Below, in pieces: positions 9,145-18,006 of a stretch of DNA of 64,000 nt. The position numbers and the translations under genes are program-made. The DNA lies in NCBI RefSeq assembly GCF_014207535.1, contig NZ_JACHGK010000015.1:22468-86467 (forward strand), written 5' to 3'. The notes beneath the pieces were generated by a model. The model saw only the letters and a list, made by a program, of their open reading frames with translations, was not told the origin of the DNA and searched no databases. The stretch's first letter is position 1, and each line of letters opens with the position of its first letter. The stretch comes from Bacillus benzoevorans. GTDB taxonomy: Bacteria > Bacillota > Bacilli > Bacillales > Cytobacillaceae.

Positions 9145-9175
9145 AAACAAACGGGCTCTTGCTCGTTTGTTTTTT
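9145..9175 (+). terminator. Intrinsic terminator after ade
   Basis: A 12-bp stem with one G-U pair (AAACAAACGGGC with GCTCGTTTGTTT), a TCTT loop and a T-run. Confidence 0.85.
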
Positions 9176-9714
9176 ATATTAATAAAACTTTATTAAAAAT
9201 AATCATCCTCTGTATTTGATGATCTCCCACATTTATTTCTCCAGGAAGAAACAAATTCATTATTTATTCCTTCATTTTGAATTAATTTAACAATTTAGGT
9301 AAATTCACAAATATCCCTTGTTTCTCGGGTTGTAAAGTGTAAACTAAAGATAAAGGTATAATTACCCATTTTATTTACTCCAACTAGAACAGCACCTCAG
9401 ACTTCATGGTAATTTTGGGTTGAATTACCGTTATGAATAGGAGGCTGATGTACTATTGACCAACAGTTTAAAAAGATTAATAGGTAGAAAGTAACTTCAT
9501 CACCCAACATTTTCTAAATGGCGTATATTTTGAGGTTGCACAAAAGAAACAGCAGCGTACATGATTCACCTTTAAACTACTACATTAGATTTTATATTCT
9601 GATGATGATAGTACTTTCTCAAGAACAGATCTATATTTACCCGTTTTTTTATTTTGCTAGAATAATTCGGAATAGGAATTTTTAAGACAAATGAATATGA
9701 AAGAGAGTGATAGT
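9176..9714. other. Long untranslated region upstream of the first SLH gene
   Basis: Gene-free, AT-rich. It holds a short hairpin, GGTAATT/AATTACC (9409-9429), and a TAGGAGG site near 9440 followed at a distance by a possible 12-codon TTG-initiated peptide, which I cannot support. A long mRNA leader would be usual for surface-layer proteins, but no riboswitch class was recognised. Confidence 0.4.
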
Positions 9715-11076
9715 ATGCATTCTACAAAGAAACACTTCTTCTCACGTATTATTTGCTTACCTTTGTTAGTTGTTCTTTTAATCTTATCGCAGGCTGGTAT
9801 TTCAAGCGCTGCCACCTTTTCAGACGTATCTAAAAATCAATTCTTTTACAATGCAGTAGAGGAAGCCTCATCAAAAGGATATATTGTAGGATACAGCGAC
9901 GGAACTTTTAAACCGTACGAAACTTTATCTCGCCTGCACGGCGTCCTTATTTTAAGCCGAGTATTAAATACAAATACAGATAATATCACTCAACAGGTAT
10001 TCACAGATGTCCCTCCTAGTTATGTACATTATAAAGCTATTACCGGCATTGCCCGCGATGGCATTATCAAAGGATATTCTGACAACACATTCAGACGCTA
10101 TGATCCATTAACACGGGGTCAAATGGCATTAGCATTGTACCGTACATTTGACTTCACCCAGCACGCAGTAAAACCGATCCCTTTTACAGATGTTCCTGAT
10201 AAGTATAAAGAGGCCGTTACAGCCTTGTATTCAGCTGGTGTAACTCTAGGTAAAGAAGGTACTACATTCGGAACCTATGATACGATTACCCGTGGGGAAT
10301 TTACTGTTCTATTAATGAACGCTTTCAAAGCTAGTAAGCGGGATATGACCGCTCCCGGCATTTCTTTCACCAGCCACAGCCTGGTAGATGGTGTATTAGA
10401 TCTATTAGACTTAAAAACAGATTTAACTGTCCGCTTTACATTTGGCACTGATGTCAATACAGGCGCACGCGTAGGCGACAAACTAGTATATTCCGTTTCC
10501 TCAACGAAACAGGATTATGACAACACCATTGTCCTTAAACAAGCGGATCTTGATAAAGGCTATGCAGAAGCAGTTATTGGAACAAGCGCCTTACAAAATC
10601 TTCTTGGCGGATTAACAGGCGGTCTGCTTGGCGATGTTACCGGTATTCTAGATGCATCCGCCGGTGTTGAATCAGCCGGATTAGGCGATACCTTGGGCGC
10701 CGTACTCGGTGTACTGCCTGGTTTGCCTAATGTACCTGTCCTGAATTTAGGTGAAACAGTAACCGGTGTCGTAACCGATACTGTTGGAACTGCTACAGAC
10801 TCAACAGATGTAGTAACAGGGCTCCTTCATACTGATAAGTTATTAGGCTTGCCTGTTACTGGCTTAGTTGATGGCGCAGTTGAGCTTGTTGACGGTGTTG
10901 TTGTTACCGTTGTAGACGGCGTAATCACTAATATCGTTGGCGCAGCTGCCGATGGTCTTCTGTCCGGTTCTGAAAAAGTAACCATTACTGTCCATTTAGA
11001 AGATGACGCAGCTAATCGCTCGGATGATACCTCCGGAACTTATCAATTTCAAGTAACAGATTTGCTTGGTTTATAA
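9715..11076 (+). CDS. Secreted S-layer-homology (SLH) domain protein, paralogue 1
   Basis: A 453-residue exported surface protein. A signal peptide covers residues 1-33 (positively charged MHSTKKHFFSRI, hydrophobic core, SSAA cleavage region). Three SLH domains follow (about 34-85, 95-145, 155-205). They carry FSDV/FTDV starts and the SRLHG, TRGQM and TRGEF motifs, which bind pyruvylated secondary wall polymer. The C-terminal half is an immunoglobulin-like domain split by a Gly/Leu/Val-rich stretch (about residues 300-410, e.g. LLGGLTGGLLGDVTG) and ends YQFQVTDLLGL. ATG 9715 is chosen because it aligns with the paralogue at 11795 (MESTKKHF) and has AAAGAGAG upstream. Function beyond wall anchoring is unknown. 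Confidence 0.85.
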   Translation: MHSTKKHFFSRIICLPLLVVLLILSQAGISSAATFSDVSKNQFFYNAVEEASSKGYIVGYSDGTFKPYETLSRLHGVLILSRVLNTNTDNITQQVFTDVPPSYVHYKAITGIARDGIIKGYSDNTFRRYDPLTRGQMALALYRTFDFTQHAVKPIPFTDVPDKYKEAVTALYSAGVTLGKEGTTFGTYDTITRGEFTVLLMNAFKASKRDMTAPGISFTSHSLVDGVLDLLDLKTDLTVRFTFGTDVNTGARVGDKLVYSVSSTKQDYDNTIVLKQADLDKGYAEAVIGTSALQNLLGGLTGGLLGDVTGILDASAGVESAGLGDTLGAVLGVLPGLPNVPVLNLGETVTGVVTDTVGTATDSTDVVTGLLHTDKLLGLPVTGLVDGAVELVDGVVVTVVDGVITNIVGAAADGLLSGSEKVTITVHLEDDAANRSDDTSGTYQFQVTDLLGL

Positions 11077-11111
11077 GAAGCATAGTTTCTCATAATAAAT
11101 TAATCGTATCG

Positions 11112-11149
11112 AGAGACAGAGAGTTTAAATAACTCTTTGTCTCTTTTTG
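11112..11149 (+). terminator. Intrinsic terminator after SLH paralogue 1
   Basis: AGAGACAGAGAGTT pairs with AACTCTTTGTCTCT around a short loop and is followed by a T-run. Confidence 0.8.
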
Positions 11150-11794
11150 TATTATTAACTAACTATTCGCGCGAAGAAAAACTAGATTTTATGCATAAAT
11201 ATACAATTCATTTTATAAATAACCACCTACTACACGGATACTTATACCAAATGTATTAAAGAGAGGATTATCGCTTGAATCTTATTTCCTATCAATTAGT
11301 ACTAATTTCACAGCTTATTTCACGTTCACAATATTGTCACACAGTTATGCTAATAGAATATTACTCAATTGTTGCTAAATTTTAGTAGGTATTTTTACTT
11401 AATTTAGAATTGTGTCAACTATTTAGACTTGTATATTAATTGTATTGGTATAAAATAGTTTTTAGGGGTATAGTTTCCTATTTAGGGGACAAAGGGGAGT
11501 ATTTTCGTTGGAAGCAAATCATACTTTTGGAATATTTTTCTATTCTATAAAAGGGGATGGTTAAGTTATCTGATGATAATGAATTTTCAATTTTTATATC
11601 ACTTCTTGCATAGTAATGAACGAGTGATTCTTATGCAACTTATTCCAGGAATAGGTAATATTCCCTTGGTTGTGGATGTTTGATAGTTCACTCCCATATC
11701 CGTGTGTTTGAAGCCTTACGAGAGTTAAATGGTAGTAACAGGGTTCATAGACACACAGCCCCATTTTAAAAATTATACGAAGGTGAGCGAAAAC
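11150..11794. other. Long leader region upstream of SLH paralogue 2
   Basis: About 650 bases without a gene. A possible sigma-A promoter is TTGTGT (11410-11415), 16 bases, TATATT (11432-11437), which would give a 5' leader of over 300 bases, as in many S-layer genes. No known riboswitch fold was recognised. Confidence 0.35.
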
Positions 11795-13459
11795 ATGGAG
11801 AGTACAAAGAAACATTTCATTAAACGCATGGTCTTTATACCAATGCTAATTGCAGTCATGATCTTCACAGCTGCAGGTCCATCCTTAGCCGCAACATTTA
11901 AAGATGTTGACACGACTAGTATCTATTACAACGCAGTTGAGGAAAATGCAAGCAAGGGTTACGTACTAGGTTATGATGATGGTAATTTCCGTCCAAATGA
12001 AACTTTATCACGTCTGCACGGGGTATTAATTTTCAGCCGTATTTTGCATACTGACAAAGTTGATAAACAATATTTCACTGACGTACCACCAAGCTATATC
12101 CATTACAAAACCATTTCTGGTATTGCTGATAAAGGAATTATCAATGGATTTGGAGATGGAACATTCAGACGGTATGAGCCGCTTAGCCGCGGTCAAGTAG
12201 CATTAGCTATTTACAAAACATTTGATTTCAGTGCTTTTGATGGCAAAGAGTCTAAAATGCCGTTTACTGATGTGGCTCCAGCTTATGTGAAGGCAGTATC
12301 TGCTTTATATGCAGCGAAAGTAACATCCGGAACAACTGCAACTACTTTTGGTACTGATAACACAATCACAAGAGGACAATTCCTTGTTCTATTATCCAGA
12401 GCAATGGAAGCTATTCATAAGGATAAAAAGCTTACTGCAAATGTAAAAGTAAACAATAATCAAACAGCCACTGTTTATGGTGAAATCGAAGACTTTAAAT
12501 TAGACGGTACTGAACTAGTTAATATTAAGATTATTTCTAAGAAAGATAACAAGCAGCTTGTTAACGTTGACGTAAAACCTGATGCTGCTCTTAAATTCAC
12601 CTATACAACACCAACATTAGCTAAAGGCGCTTATGAAGCTAAAGTTGGCATTGTTGGAAGTACGCATATTGAAACGTTACCATTTTCAATTGACGACACT
12701 GTTGCACCAGCAGCACCTGGAATTTCATTCGTAGGTAAAAGCGTAGTTGGCGGTGTTGTAGATTTACTAGATTTGCAAACTGATTTAAACACTCGTTTCA
12801 CATACGGAACAACTGGTTTAACAGGAGCACAAGCTGGAGATACATTAAAATATAAAGTGTACTCTGATAATGCTGTCGTTCTTGATAAAACAGTTACACT
12901 TACAGCACAAGACATTTCTAATGGATATGTTCAGGAAGTAATTAAAACTAATGCATTACGAAATCTGCTTGGCGGATTGTTAAGTGTTCAAGATGTTCTA
13001 GGAGGAGTACTTGGTGCTTCTGTAACAGCTGAAGATGTTGCAGCATTACAAGCGGCAGCAGCTGAAGGCGATACTGTTCAAGCAGCTGGTTTATTAGATG
13101 GTATTTTAGGCGGAGGCACAACTACTAACAGCGGTTTACTTGGCGGGCTTCTTGGAGATCAAGGTTTAGTCGGCGGGCTTCTTGGAGGAAATGGCGGCGT
13201 AGTCGGCGGGCTTCTTGGTGACAATGGTCTATTAGGAACTGGATTACTAGGCGGAACAAGCGGATTGCTTAACCTGGATGGATTATTAGGAAACGTACTA
13301 GGATTAGTTGGTATCGTTGTTGACGGAGTTTTACAAGGTGTAATCTCCGGGGCTGAAAATGTAACAATCGAAGCACAATTAATTGATGCTTCAGGTAACC
13401 AATCTGATACTACGAAAGAAGTGTATAAATTCCAAGTCACTGATGTACTTGGTCTGTAA
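11795..13459 (+). CDS. Secreted SLH domain protein, paralogue 2, with Gly-Leu repeat region
   Basis: A 554-residue exported surface protein. A signal peptide spans residues 1-31 (ends PSLAA). Three SLH domains follow (about 32-82, 90-140, 150-200; motifs SRLHG, SRGQV, TRGQF). A beta-rich domain (about 210-305) is absent from paralogue 1. The same split C-terminal Ig-like domain as paralogue 1 starts near PGISFVGKSVVGGVVDLLDL. The insertion is a striking Gly/Leu tract in which GLLGGLLG, LVGGLLGG and VVGGLLGD recur (about 440-515). The protein ends YKFQVTDVLGL. AAGGTGAG (11780-11787) precedes ATG 11795. The two genes are tandem duplicates with diverged middle regions. The Gly-Leu tract may form beta-roll or aggregating material (inference). 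Confidence 0.87.
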   Translation: MESTKKHFIKRMVFIPMLIAVMIFTAAGPSLAATFKDVDTTSIYYNAVEENASKGYVLGYDDGNFRPNETLSRLHGVLIFSRILHTDKVDKQYFTDVPPSYIHYKTISGIADKGIINGFGDGTFRRYEPLSRGQVALAIYKTFDFSAFDGKESKMPFTDVAPAYVKAVSALYAAKVTSGTTATTFGTDNTITRGQFLVLLSRAMEAIHKDKKLTANVKVNNNQTATVYGEIEDFKLDGTELVNIKIISKKDNKQLVNVDVKPDAALKFTYTTPTLAKGAYEAKVGIVGSTHIETLPFSIDDTVAPAAPGISFVGKSVVGGVVDLLDLQTDLNTRFTYGTTGLTGAQAGDTLKYKVYSDNAVVLDKTVTLTAQDISNGYVQEVIKTNALRNLLGGLLSVQDVLGGVLGASVTAEDVAALQAAAAEGDTVQAAGLLDGILGGGTTTNSGLLGGLLGDQGLVGGLLGGNGGVVGGLLGDNGLLGTGLLGGTSGLLNLDGLLGNVLGLVGIVVDGVLQGVISGAENVTIEAQLIDASGNQSDTTKEVYKFQVTDVLGL

Positions 13460-13475
13460 GATTTCTAAAGTATTC

Positions 13476-13514
13476 AAAAAGACAGAGGACCGTTTTGGTC
13501 TTCTGTCTTTTTAG
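13476..13514 (+). terminator. Intrinsic terminator after SLH paralogue 2
   Basis: AAAAAGACAGAGGACC and GGTCTTCTGTCTTTTT form a long stem with a GTTTT loop. A second weaker hairpin with a T-run (about 13571-13613, GGTTGCTT/AAAGCAGCC) lies downstream. Confidence 0.8.
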
Positions 13515-13656
13515 TATCTTATAAAAAGGTCAATTGGGAAAATGGAGTTCTGCCTGGATGTATTTCCTGTTTGGACAGCAAAGGGGTTGCTTGTCCAAAG
13601 CAGCCTTTTTTATATGTTTATACTAATTCATAACATGTATTATGTCTAAAGTTGTA

Positions 13657-13851
13657 TTATTTTTTCCTGCATTTCTTTTTATTCACACTGTTAAATTTTA
13701 AATATTTTTGATATACTGTGATGTGTTTGTCTAATGTCTGACTGCAATGAAGGGTATCATGACTATTTAATCCAGTGTTCTCAGCTGTTTCGATTAATTC
13801 TCGTCTAAGCTGATTAATTCTGTCCTCTAATTTGTCGACCTCTACAAACAT
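13657..13851 (-). CDS. Spo0E-like aspartyl-phosphate phosphatase
   Basis: A 64-residue protein of the Spo0E/YisI/YnzD family, which dephosphorylates the sporulation regulator Spo0A-P. The two helices are visible: VDKLEDRINQLRRELIETAE (about 4-23) and SQTLDKHITVYQKYL, with SQTLD corresponding to the family SQELD signature that contacts the phosphorylated aspartate. The ATG at 13851 has AAAGGAG 8 bases upstream. The in-frame N-terminal extension to 13932 has no ribosome site and would encode a spurious hydrophobic leader. The gene stands alone. The basic tail KKKCRKK is unusual. Confidence 0.8.
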   Translation of the reverse strand: MFVEVDKLEDRINQLRRELIETAENTGLNSHDTLHCSQTLDKHITVYQKYLKFNSVNKKKCRKK

Positions 13852-14492
13852 TACGAAAACTCCTTTGATCATCCAAGTTCTGTAACTAATTGTTGCCAAT
13901 AAGTATTCTAGCAATATTATGCAACAAATCATCTACTATTAAAATACTTCTGACAAAACTTCCTATAATATGACACACGATTTTTTTTATACTACATAAA
14001 GCAACAAAAACTGTATGGTAAGCGGTTACATTTGTCTATTTAGTTCAGATAAATTCTTATTATAATATAGAAACAAAAAAATTTTTATGCATTTCCGCTT
14101 TAACGCTTAAATACTTAAATGCTTTAACGCTTTAAACGGGGCACAGACTAATTGTATATCTATTTAGAAACCACGTTATTAACCGCAAATTGGTTATATT
14201 AGAATAATATGTACTATTATTTTTTAAAAATGCAAATCGTTTCATCAGCCATCAAACTTTATATCCCACTTTGTTCAAAATAATCCTACATTTATATCCT
14301 ATTTATTTCTATTATATAATTGATTATAAAATTGATATTAAAATATAGATAAGAATCTTTTGTAAATTCTGAAATAAATATCCTCCCACCTACTACCATA
14401 TCAAACCCCTACCCTAATCTAGTTTAAAGTGATAAAATAGTTAAAAGTTCTAAAATTGTCGAAAAGTTATTGACATAATGGAGGTAATAGAA
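13852..14492. other. Gene-free region upstream of ilvD
   Basis: About 640 bases, very AT-rich. It contains a 12-base direct repeat, GCTTTAACGCTT (14097-14108 and 14121-14132), and a weak CodY-like box near 14454. I looked for a T-box leader, common before branched-chain amino acid genes, and did not find its conserved core. Confidence 0.45.
14454..14468 (+). promoter_or_regulatory. Weak CodY-like box before ilvD
   Basis: AATTGTCGAAAAGTT matches 11 of 15 positions of the CodY consensus AATTTTCWGAAAATT and ends 24 bases before the ilvD start. ilv genes are known CodY targets in Bacillus. The assignment here is tentative. Confidence 0.3.
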
Positions 14493-16172
14493 GTGACAGA
14501 ATTACGTAGTAGTATGATCACGCAAGGTGTCGACCGTGCACCACATCGCAGCTTGCTTCGTGCAGCAGGTGTTAAGGAAGAAGATTTTGGTAAGCCGTTT
14601 ATTGCGGTTTGTAACTCTTATATTGATATCGTTCCGGGACATGTTCATTTACAAGAATTCGGAAAAATTGTAAAAGAAGCCATTCGCGAAGCGGGCGGTG
14701 TTCCGTTTGAATTTAATACAATCGGTGTGGACGATGGAATCGCAATGGGCCATATCGGTATGCGCTATTCTCTTCCGAGCCGTGAAATTATCGCCGATTC
14801 AGTTGAGACTGTTGTTTCAGCCCATTGGTTTGACGGAATGGTTTGTATTCCAAACTGTGACAAAATCACACCGGGAATGATGATGGCAGCGATGCGTGTT
14901 AACATTCCAACAATCTTTGTCAGCGGCGGTCCGATGGCAGCCGGTAAAGATGCTGCTGGAAACACTCTTACATTAACTTCAGTATTTGAAGGGGTTGGAG
15001 CATACCAATCCGGTCAAATTGATGAAAATAAACTACAGGAAATTGAACAATTTGCTTGTCCTTCATGCGGCTCATGCTCCGGTATGTTCACTGCAAATTC
15101 TATGAACTGCTTGGCAGAAGGTTTAGGGCTTGCCCTTCCTGGTAACGGAACAATCTTGGCAACTGCACCGGAAAGACGCGAATTTGTTAAGAAATCAGCT
15201 AAGCAATTAATGGAATTAATCAAAAAGGATATTAAACCTCGTGACATCGTAACCATCGATGCTATCGATAATGCTTTTGCATTAGATATGGCAATGGGCG
15301 GTTCTACAAACACAGTTCTGCATACATTAGCCGTCGCAAACGAAGCTGAAATTGAATATCCATTAGAACGCATCAACGATATTGCAAACCGCGTACCACA
15401 TTTAGCAAAAATCGCTCCCGCATCTGATTATGCTATTGAAGATGTACACAGAGCAGGCGGCGTCAGCGCGATCATTAATGAGCTGCTTAAAAAAGATGGT
15501 GCCTTCAATGGTGATTGCCTAACAGTATCCGCTAAAACAATCAAAGAAAATGTAGCAGGCTGTGAAATCCAAGATAAGGATGTTATTCATACATTAGACA
15601 ACCCGCATTCTGAACGCGGCGGTCTTGCTGTATTATTCGGCAACTTAGCTCCAGAAGGTTCTATTATTAAAGTTGGAGCAGTTGATCCAAGTGTTGGCGG
15701 CTACCATAGAGGCCCGGCAATCTGCTTTGATTCCCAAGAAGATGCACTTTCCGGAATCATCATGGGTAAAGTTGAAGAAGGACATGTTGTCGTTATCCGC
15801 TATGAAGGTCCTAAAGGCGGCCCTGGTATGCCGGAAATGCTTGCACCAACTTCACAAATCGTCGGCCGCGGTCTTGGCGCGAAAGTCGGTCTAATCACTG
15901 ATGGTCGTTTCTCTGGTGCATCCCGTGGTATTTCCATTGGTCATATTTCACCGGAAGCAGCTGAAGGCGGTCCAATCGCATTCGTACAAGACGGTGATAT
16001 CATCGAACTGGATATGAATAAACGTAAAATTACCCTAGAAATTTCCGATGAAGAAATGGCAAAACGCAAAGCGGAATGGAAAGGCTTTGAACCAAAAGTT
16101 AAAAAAGGTTATCTTGCCCGCTACTCTAAGCTTGTAACAAATGCAAGCAAAGGCGGAATTATGAAAATCTAA
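14493..16172 (+). CDS. ilvD: Dihydroxy-acid dehydratase
   Basis: Fe-S dehydratase in valine, leucine and isoleucine biosynthesis, converting 2,3-dihydroxy-3-methylbutanoate (or the methylpentanoate) to the 2-oxo acid. It is near-identical in pattern to B. subtilis IlvD: MTELRSSMITQGVDRAPHRS at the N-terminus, and cluster cysteines in AVCNSYIDIVPGH, IPNCDKITPG and CPSCGSCSGMFTANS. The active-site end reads TDGRFSGASRG. GGAGGT (14480-14485) points to the GTG at 14493 (7-base spacing), giving 559 residues; the ATG at 14478 overlaps the ribosome site itself. No other ilv gene is adjacent, so it is a monocistronic unit closed by a terminator. Confidence 0.96.
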   Translation: MTELRSSMITQGVDRAPHRSLLRAAGVKEEDFGKPFIAVCNSYIDIVPGHVHLQEFGKIVKEAIREAGGVPFEFNTIGVDDGIAMGHIGMRYSLPSREIIADSVETVVSAHWFDGMVCIPNCDKITPGMMMAAMRVNIPTIFVSGGPMAAGKDAAGNTLTLTSVFEGVGAYQSGQIDENKLQEIEQFACPSCGSCSGMFTANSMNCLAEGLGLALPGNGTILATAPERREFVKKSAKQLMELIKKDIKPRDIVTIDAIDNAFALDMAMGGSTNTVLHTLAVANEAEIEYPLERINDIANRVPHLAKIAPASDYAIEDVHRAGGVSAIINELLKKDGAFNGDCLTVSAKTIKENVAGCEIQDKDVIHTLDNPHSERGGLAVLFGNLAPEGSIIKVGAVDPSVGGYHRGPAICFDSQEDALSGIIMGKVEEGHVVVIRYEGPKGGPGMPEMLAPTSQIVGRGLGAKVGLITDGRFSGASRGISIGHISPEAAEGGPIAFVQDGDIIELDMNKRKITLEISDEEMAKRKAEWKGFEPKVKKGYLARYSKLVTNASKGGIMKI

Positions 16173-16179
16173 TGTTAAA

Positions 16180-16210
16180 GTGGAACTCCATAGGGGGTTC
16201 CATTTTTTTT
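16180..16210 (+). terminator. Intrinsic terminator after ilvD
   Basis: TGGAACTCC and GGGGTTCCA pair around ATAG, followed by eight T residues. Confidence 0.8.
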
Positions 16211-16214
16211 CGCA

Positions 16215-16252
16215 AAAAACCCCTGCGGTAATAGCTGCATACTCGCAGGGGA
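16215..16252 (-). terminator. Intrinsic terminator of the WrbA-like gene
   Basis: CCCCTGCG and CGCAGGGG form the stem. On the minus strand a T-run follows. Confidence 0.8.
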
Positions 16253-16261
16253 TACTTTAAT

Positions 16262-16936
16262 TTACACAGGTACGGCCTGTCCTTCCTTCACCCATCCAGC
16301 AACTGTTACAGTACGCTTCGCCTGATGTTTAACAGCTGCCTGGACATCTTCAATCATTTTACCGTCTTGACCAACGGTTACACTTGTTCCATAAGGGTTA
16401 CCGCCTGCGGCAAACGTTACCGCGTCAGTAAAGCCAGGTGCTGCTACAATGGCACCCCAATGGTACATTGTTGTATAAAGGGAAAGAATCGTTGCTTCCT
16501 GTCCGCCATGCGGGTTTTGCGCAGAACTCATCGCACTGACGACTTTATTAGCCAGTTTGCCGTGGAACCAAAGGCCTCCTGCTGTATCGAAAAAGGATTG
16601 AACCTGCGATGCCATATTACCGAAACGGGTTGGAACACTGAAAATATAAGCATCCGCCCAGTCTAAATCATCCAACGTTGCATTCGGCACATCCTTCGTC
16701 GCTTCCACATGTGCCTTCCAGCCAGGTGTAGCATCGATCACCGCCTGCGGAGCTGTTTCAGGGAATTTCAACACTTTTACTTCAGCTCCCGCTTCCTTCG
16801 CGGCCTCTTCCGCCCACTTCGCTAATTGATAGTTCGTTCCGCCTGAGCTGTAATAAACAATCGCTAATTTAATATTTGCCATTGGTTTTGCCTCCTCTTG
16901 ATTCTCTGCCCCAAATAATCTACTAAAGAACCCCAT
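16262..16936 (-). CDS. WrbA-like NAD(P)H:quinone oxidoreductase (flavodoxin fold)
   Basis: FMN-dependent two-electron quinone reductase of the WrbA type, thought to limit quinone redox cycling. The core reads LAIVYYSSGGTNYQLAKWAEEAAKEAG (phosphate-binding loop), IFSVPTRFGNMASQVQSFFD and the SSAQNPHGGQEATILSLYTTMYHWG block. Two starts each have a strong ribosome site. ATG 16936 (AAAGGCGG) gives 224 residues with an extra MGFFSRLFGAENQEEAKP segment. ATG 16882 (AGAGGAGG at 16891-16898) gives the usual WrbA length, starting MANIKL. Both products may be made; the longer form is reported here. Confidence 0.88.
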   Translation of the reverse strand: MGFFSRLFGAENQEEAKPMANIKLAIVYYSSGGTNYQLAKWAEEAAKEAGAEVKVLKFPETAPQAVIDATPGWKAHVEATKDVPNATLDDLDWADAYIFSVPTRFGNMASQVQSFFDTAGGLWFHGKLANKVVSAMSSAQNPHGGQEATILSLYTTMYHWGAIVAAPGFTDAVTFAAGGNPYGTSVTVGQDGKMIEDVQAAVKHQAKRTVTVAGWVKEGQAVPV

Positions 16937-17199
16937 ATGAATACCGCCTTTAAACGTCGTTTGATTTTTTAAAATCTTATCGAACAATCCTATTTTTTTC
17001 TTACTAAAGATAATCTATCCTGTAAAATGGAGGGACATTAGCCACTTTCCCCCTTCAACTATCGTTTCCCTCCGATCATTTTTCACCCCAACAGGACTAA
17101 ACGATTTCCACTTTAGAAAAAATTGTGATTAAATAATCGTATTAATCGATTACAGCAGCAAATAAGGATACCTATCAAATTCCATTAGGAGTTGATTTT

Positions 17200-18006
17200 T
17201 TGAAAAAAAGTACGATCAAAATCACGACGCTGACCGCTGCAATTCTATCTTTACTTTGGATATTTGGTTTTGCTTGGTCTGTTCAGGACTTTTACTTTGG
17301 CAAATCAGAGGATACGGAAAAGACCACAGTAAAAAATAATCTGGAAAAGCCGACTGGAGATGCTGTTCAAGTAATTGCACTAGGTGATTCCCTTACAAGG
17401 GGGACAGGTGATGTTTCCGGAAAAGGCTATGTAGGACTGGTCACCAATCAGCTGAAGAAAGATTTGCGCCCCAAGGAGATCATCGTTTCCAATCTAGGAA
17501 TTAATGGGCAGACATCGACCCAGCTCCTGCAGCAGCTTAGTCAGCAGAATATTGCCCGTCAACTGGCTGAAGCCGATATCGTTCTCATGACTATCGGTGG
17601 GAACGATCTGTTTCAGCAGGGGGAAACACTGTTTGATATGAACCTTGCTAACGTTGAACAGCTTAAAACTCAGTACCTGACCAATCTGCAACAGATTTTC
17701 ACGAAAATCCGCGGATATAACCCAAATGCTGCCGTATTTATCCTTGGGCTGTACAACCCCTTTATTGAATTAGAGGACAGTGAAGCAACCAATACCGTTG
17801 TAAGGGAATGGAATTTTGCCACAGAAACTCTTACAGGACAATTCGAAAAAATCGTCTTTGTACCGACGTTTGATCTGTTCCAGCTATCTGTTAACGATTA
17901 TTTGTATTCTGACCACTTCCATCCAAATCAGGAAGGGTACAAGCTGATTTCAGACAGACTCGCGCCATTAATCAGCTGGGAAGAGGAGGCAGTAGATAAT
18001 GAATGA
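17200..18006 (+). CDS. Membrane-anchored SGNH/GDSL hydrolase
   Basis: A 268-residue exported esterase/lipase-like enzyme with one N-terminal membrane segment (about 8-28) and the active site outside. The SGNH blocks are clear: block I IALGDSLTRGTGD (nucleophile Ser, about residue 64), block II LGINGQTS (Gly), block III TIGGNDLF (Asn), and block V DHFHPNQEGY (Asp and His). The TTG start at 17200 has AGGAG 8 bases upstream. The stop overlaps the start of the ABC ATPase gene by 8 bases, so hydrolase and ABC exporter are translationally coupled. A joint role in envelope lipid or polymer processing is inferred. Confidence 0.87.
   Translation: MKKSTIKITTLTAAILSLLWIFGFAWSVQDFYFGKSEDTEKTTVKNNLEKPTGDAVQVIALGDSLTRGTGDVSGKGYVGLVTNQLKKDLRPKEIIVSNLGINGQTSTQLLQQLSQQNIARQLAEADIVLMTIGGNDLFQQGETLFDMNLANVEQLKTQYLTNLQQIFTKIRGYNPNAAVFILGLYNPFIELEDSEATNTVVREWNFATETLTGQFEKIVFVPTFDLFQLSVNDYLYSDHFHPNQEGYKLISDRLAPLISWEEEAVDNE

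Noticed and set aside
13852..14492. T-box riboswitch before ilvD
   Set aside because: The conserved T-box core and a matching antiterminator were not found; only AT-rich sequence, a short direct repeat and a weak CodY-like box.
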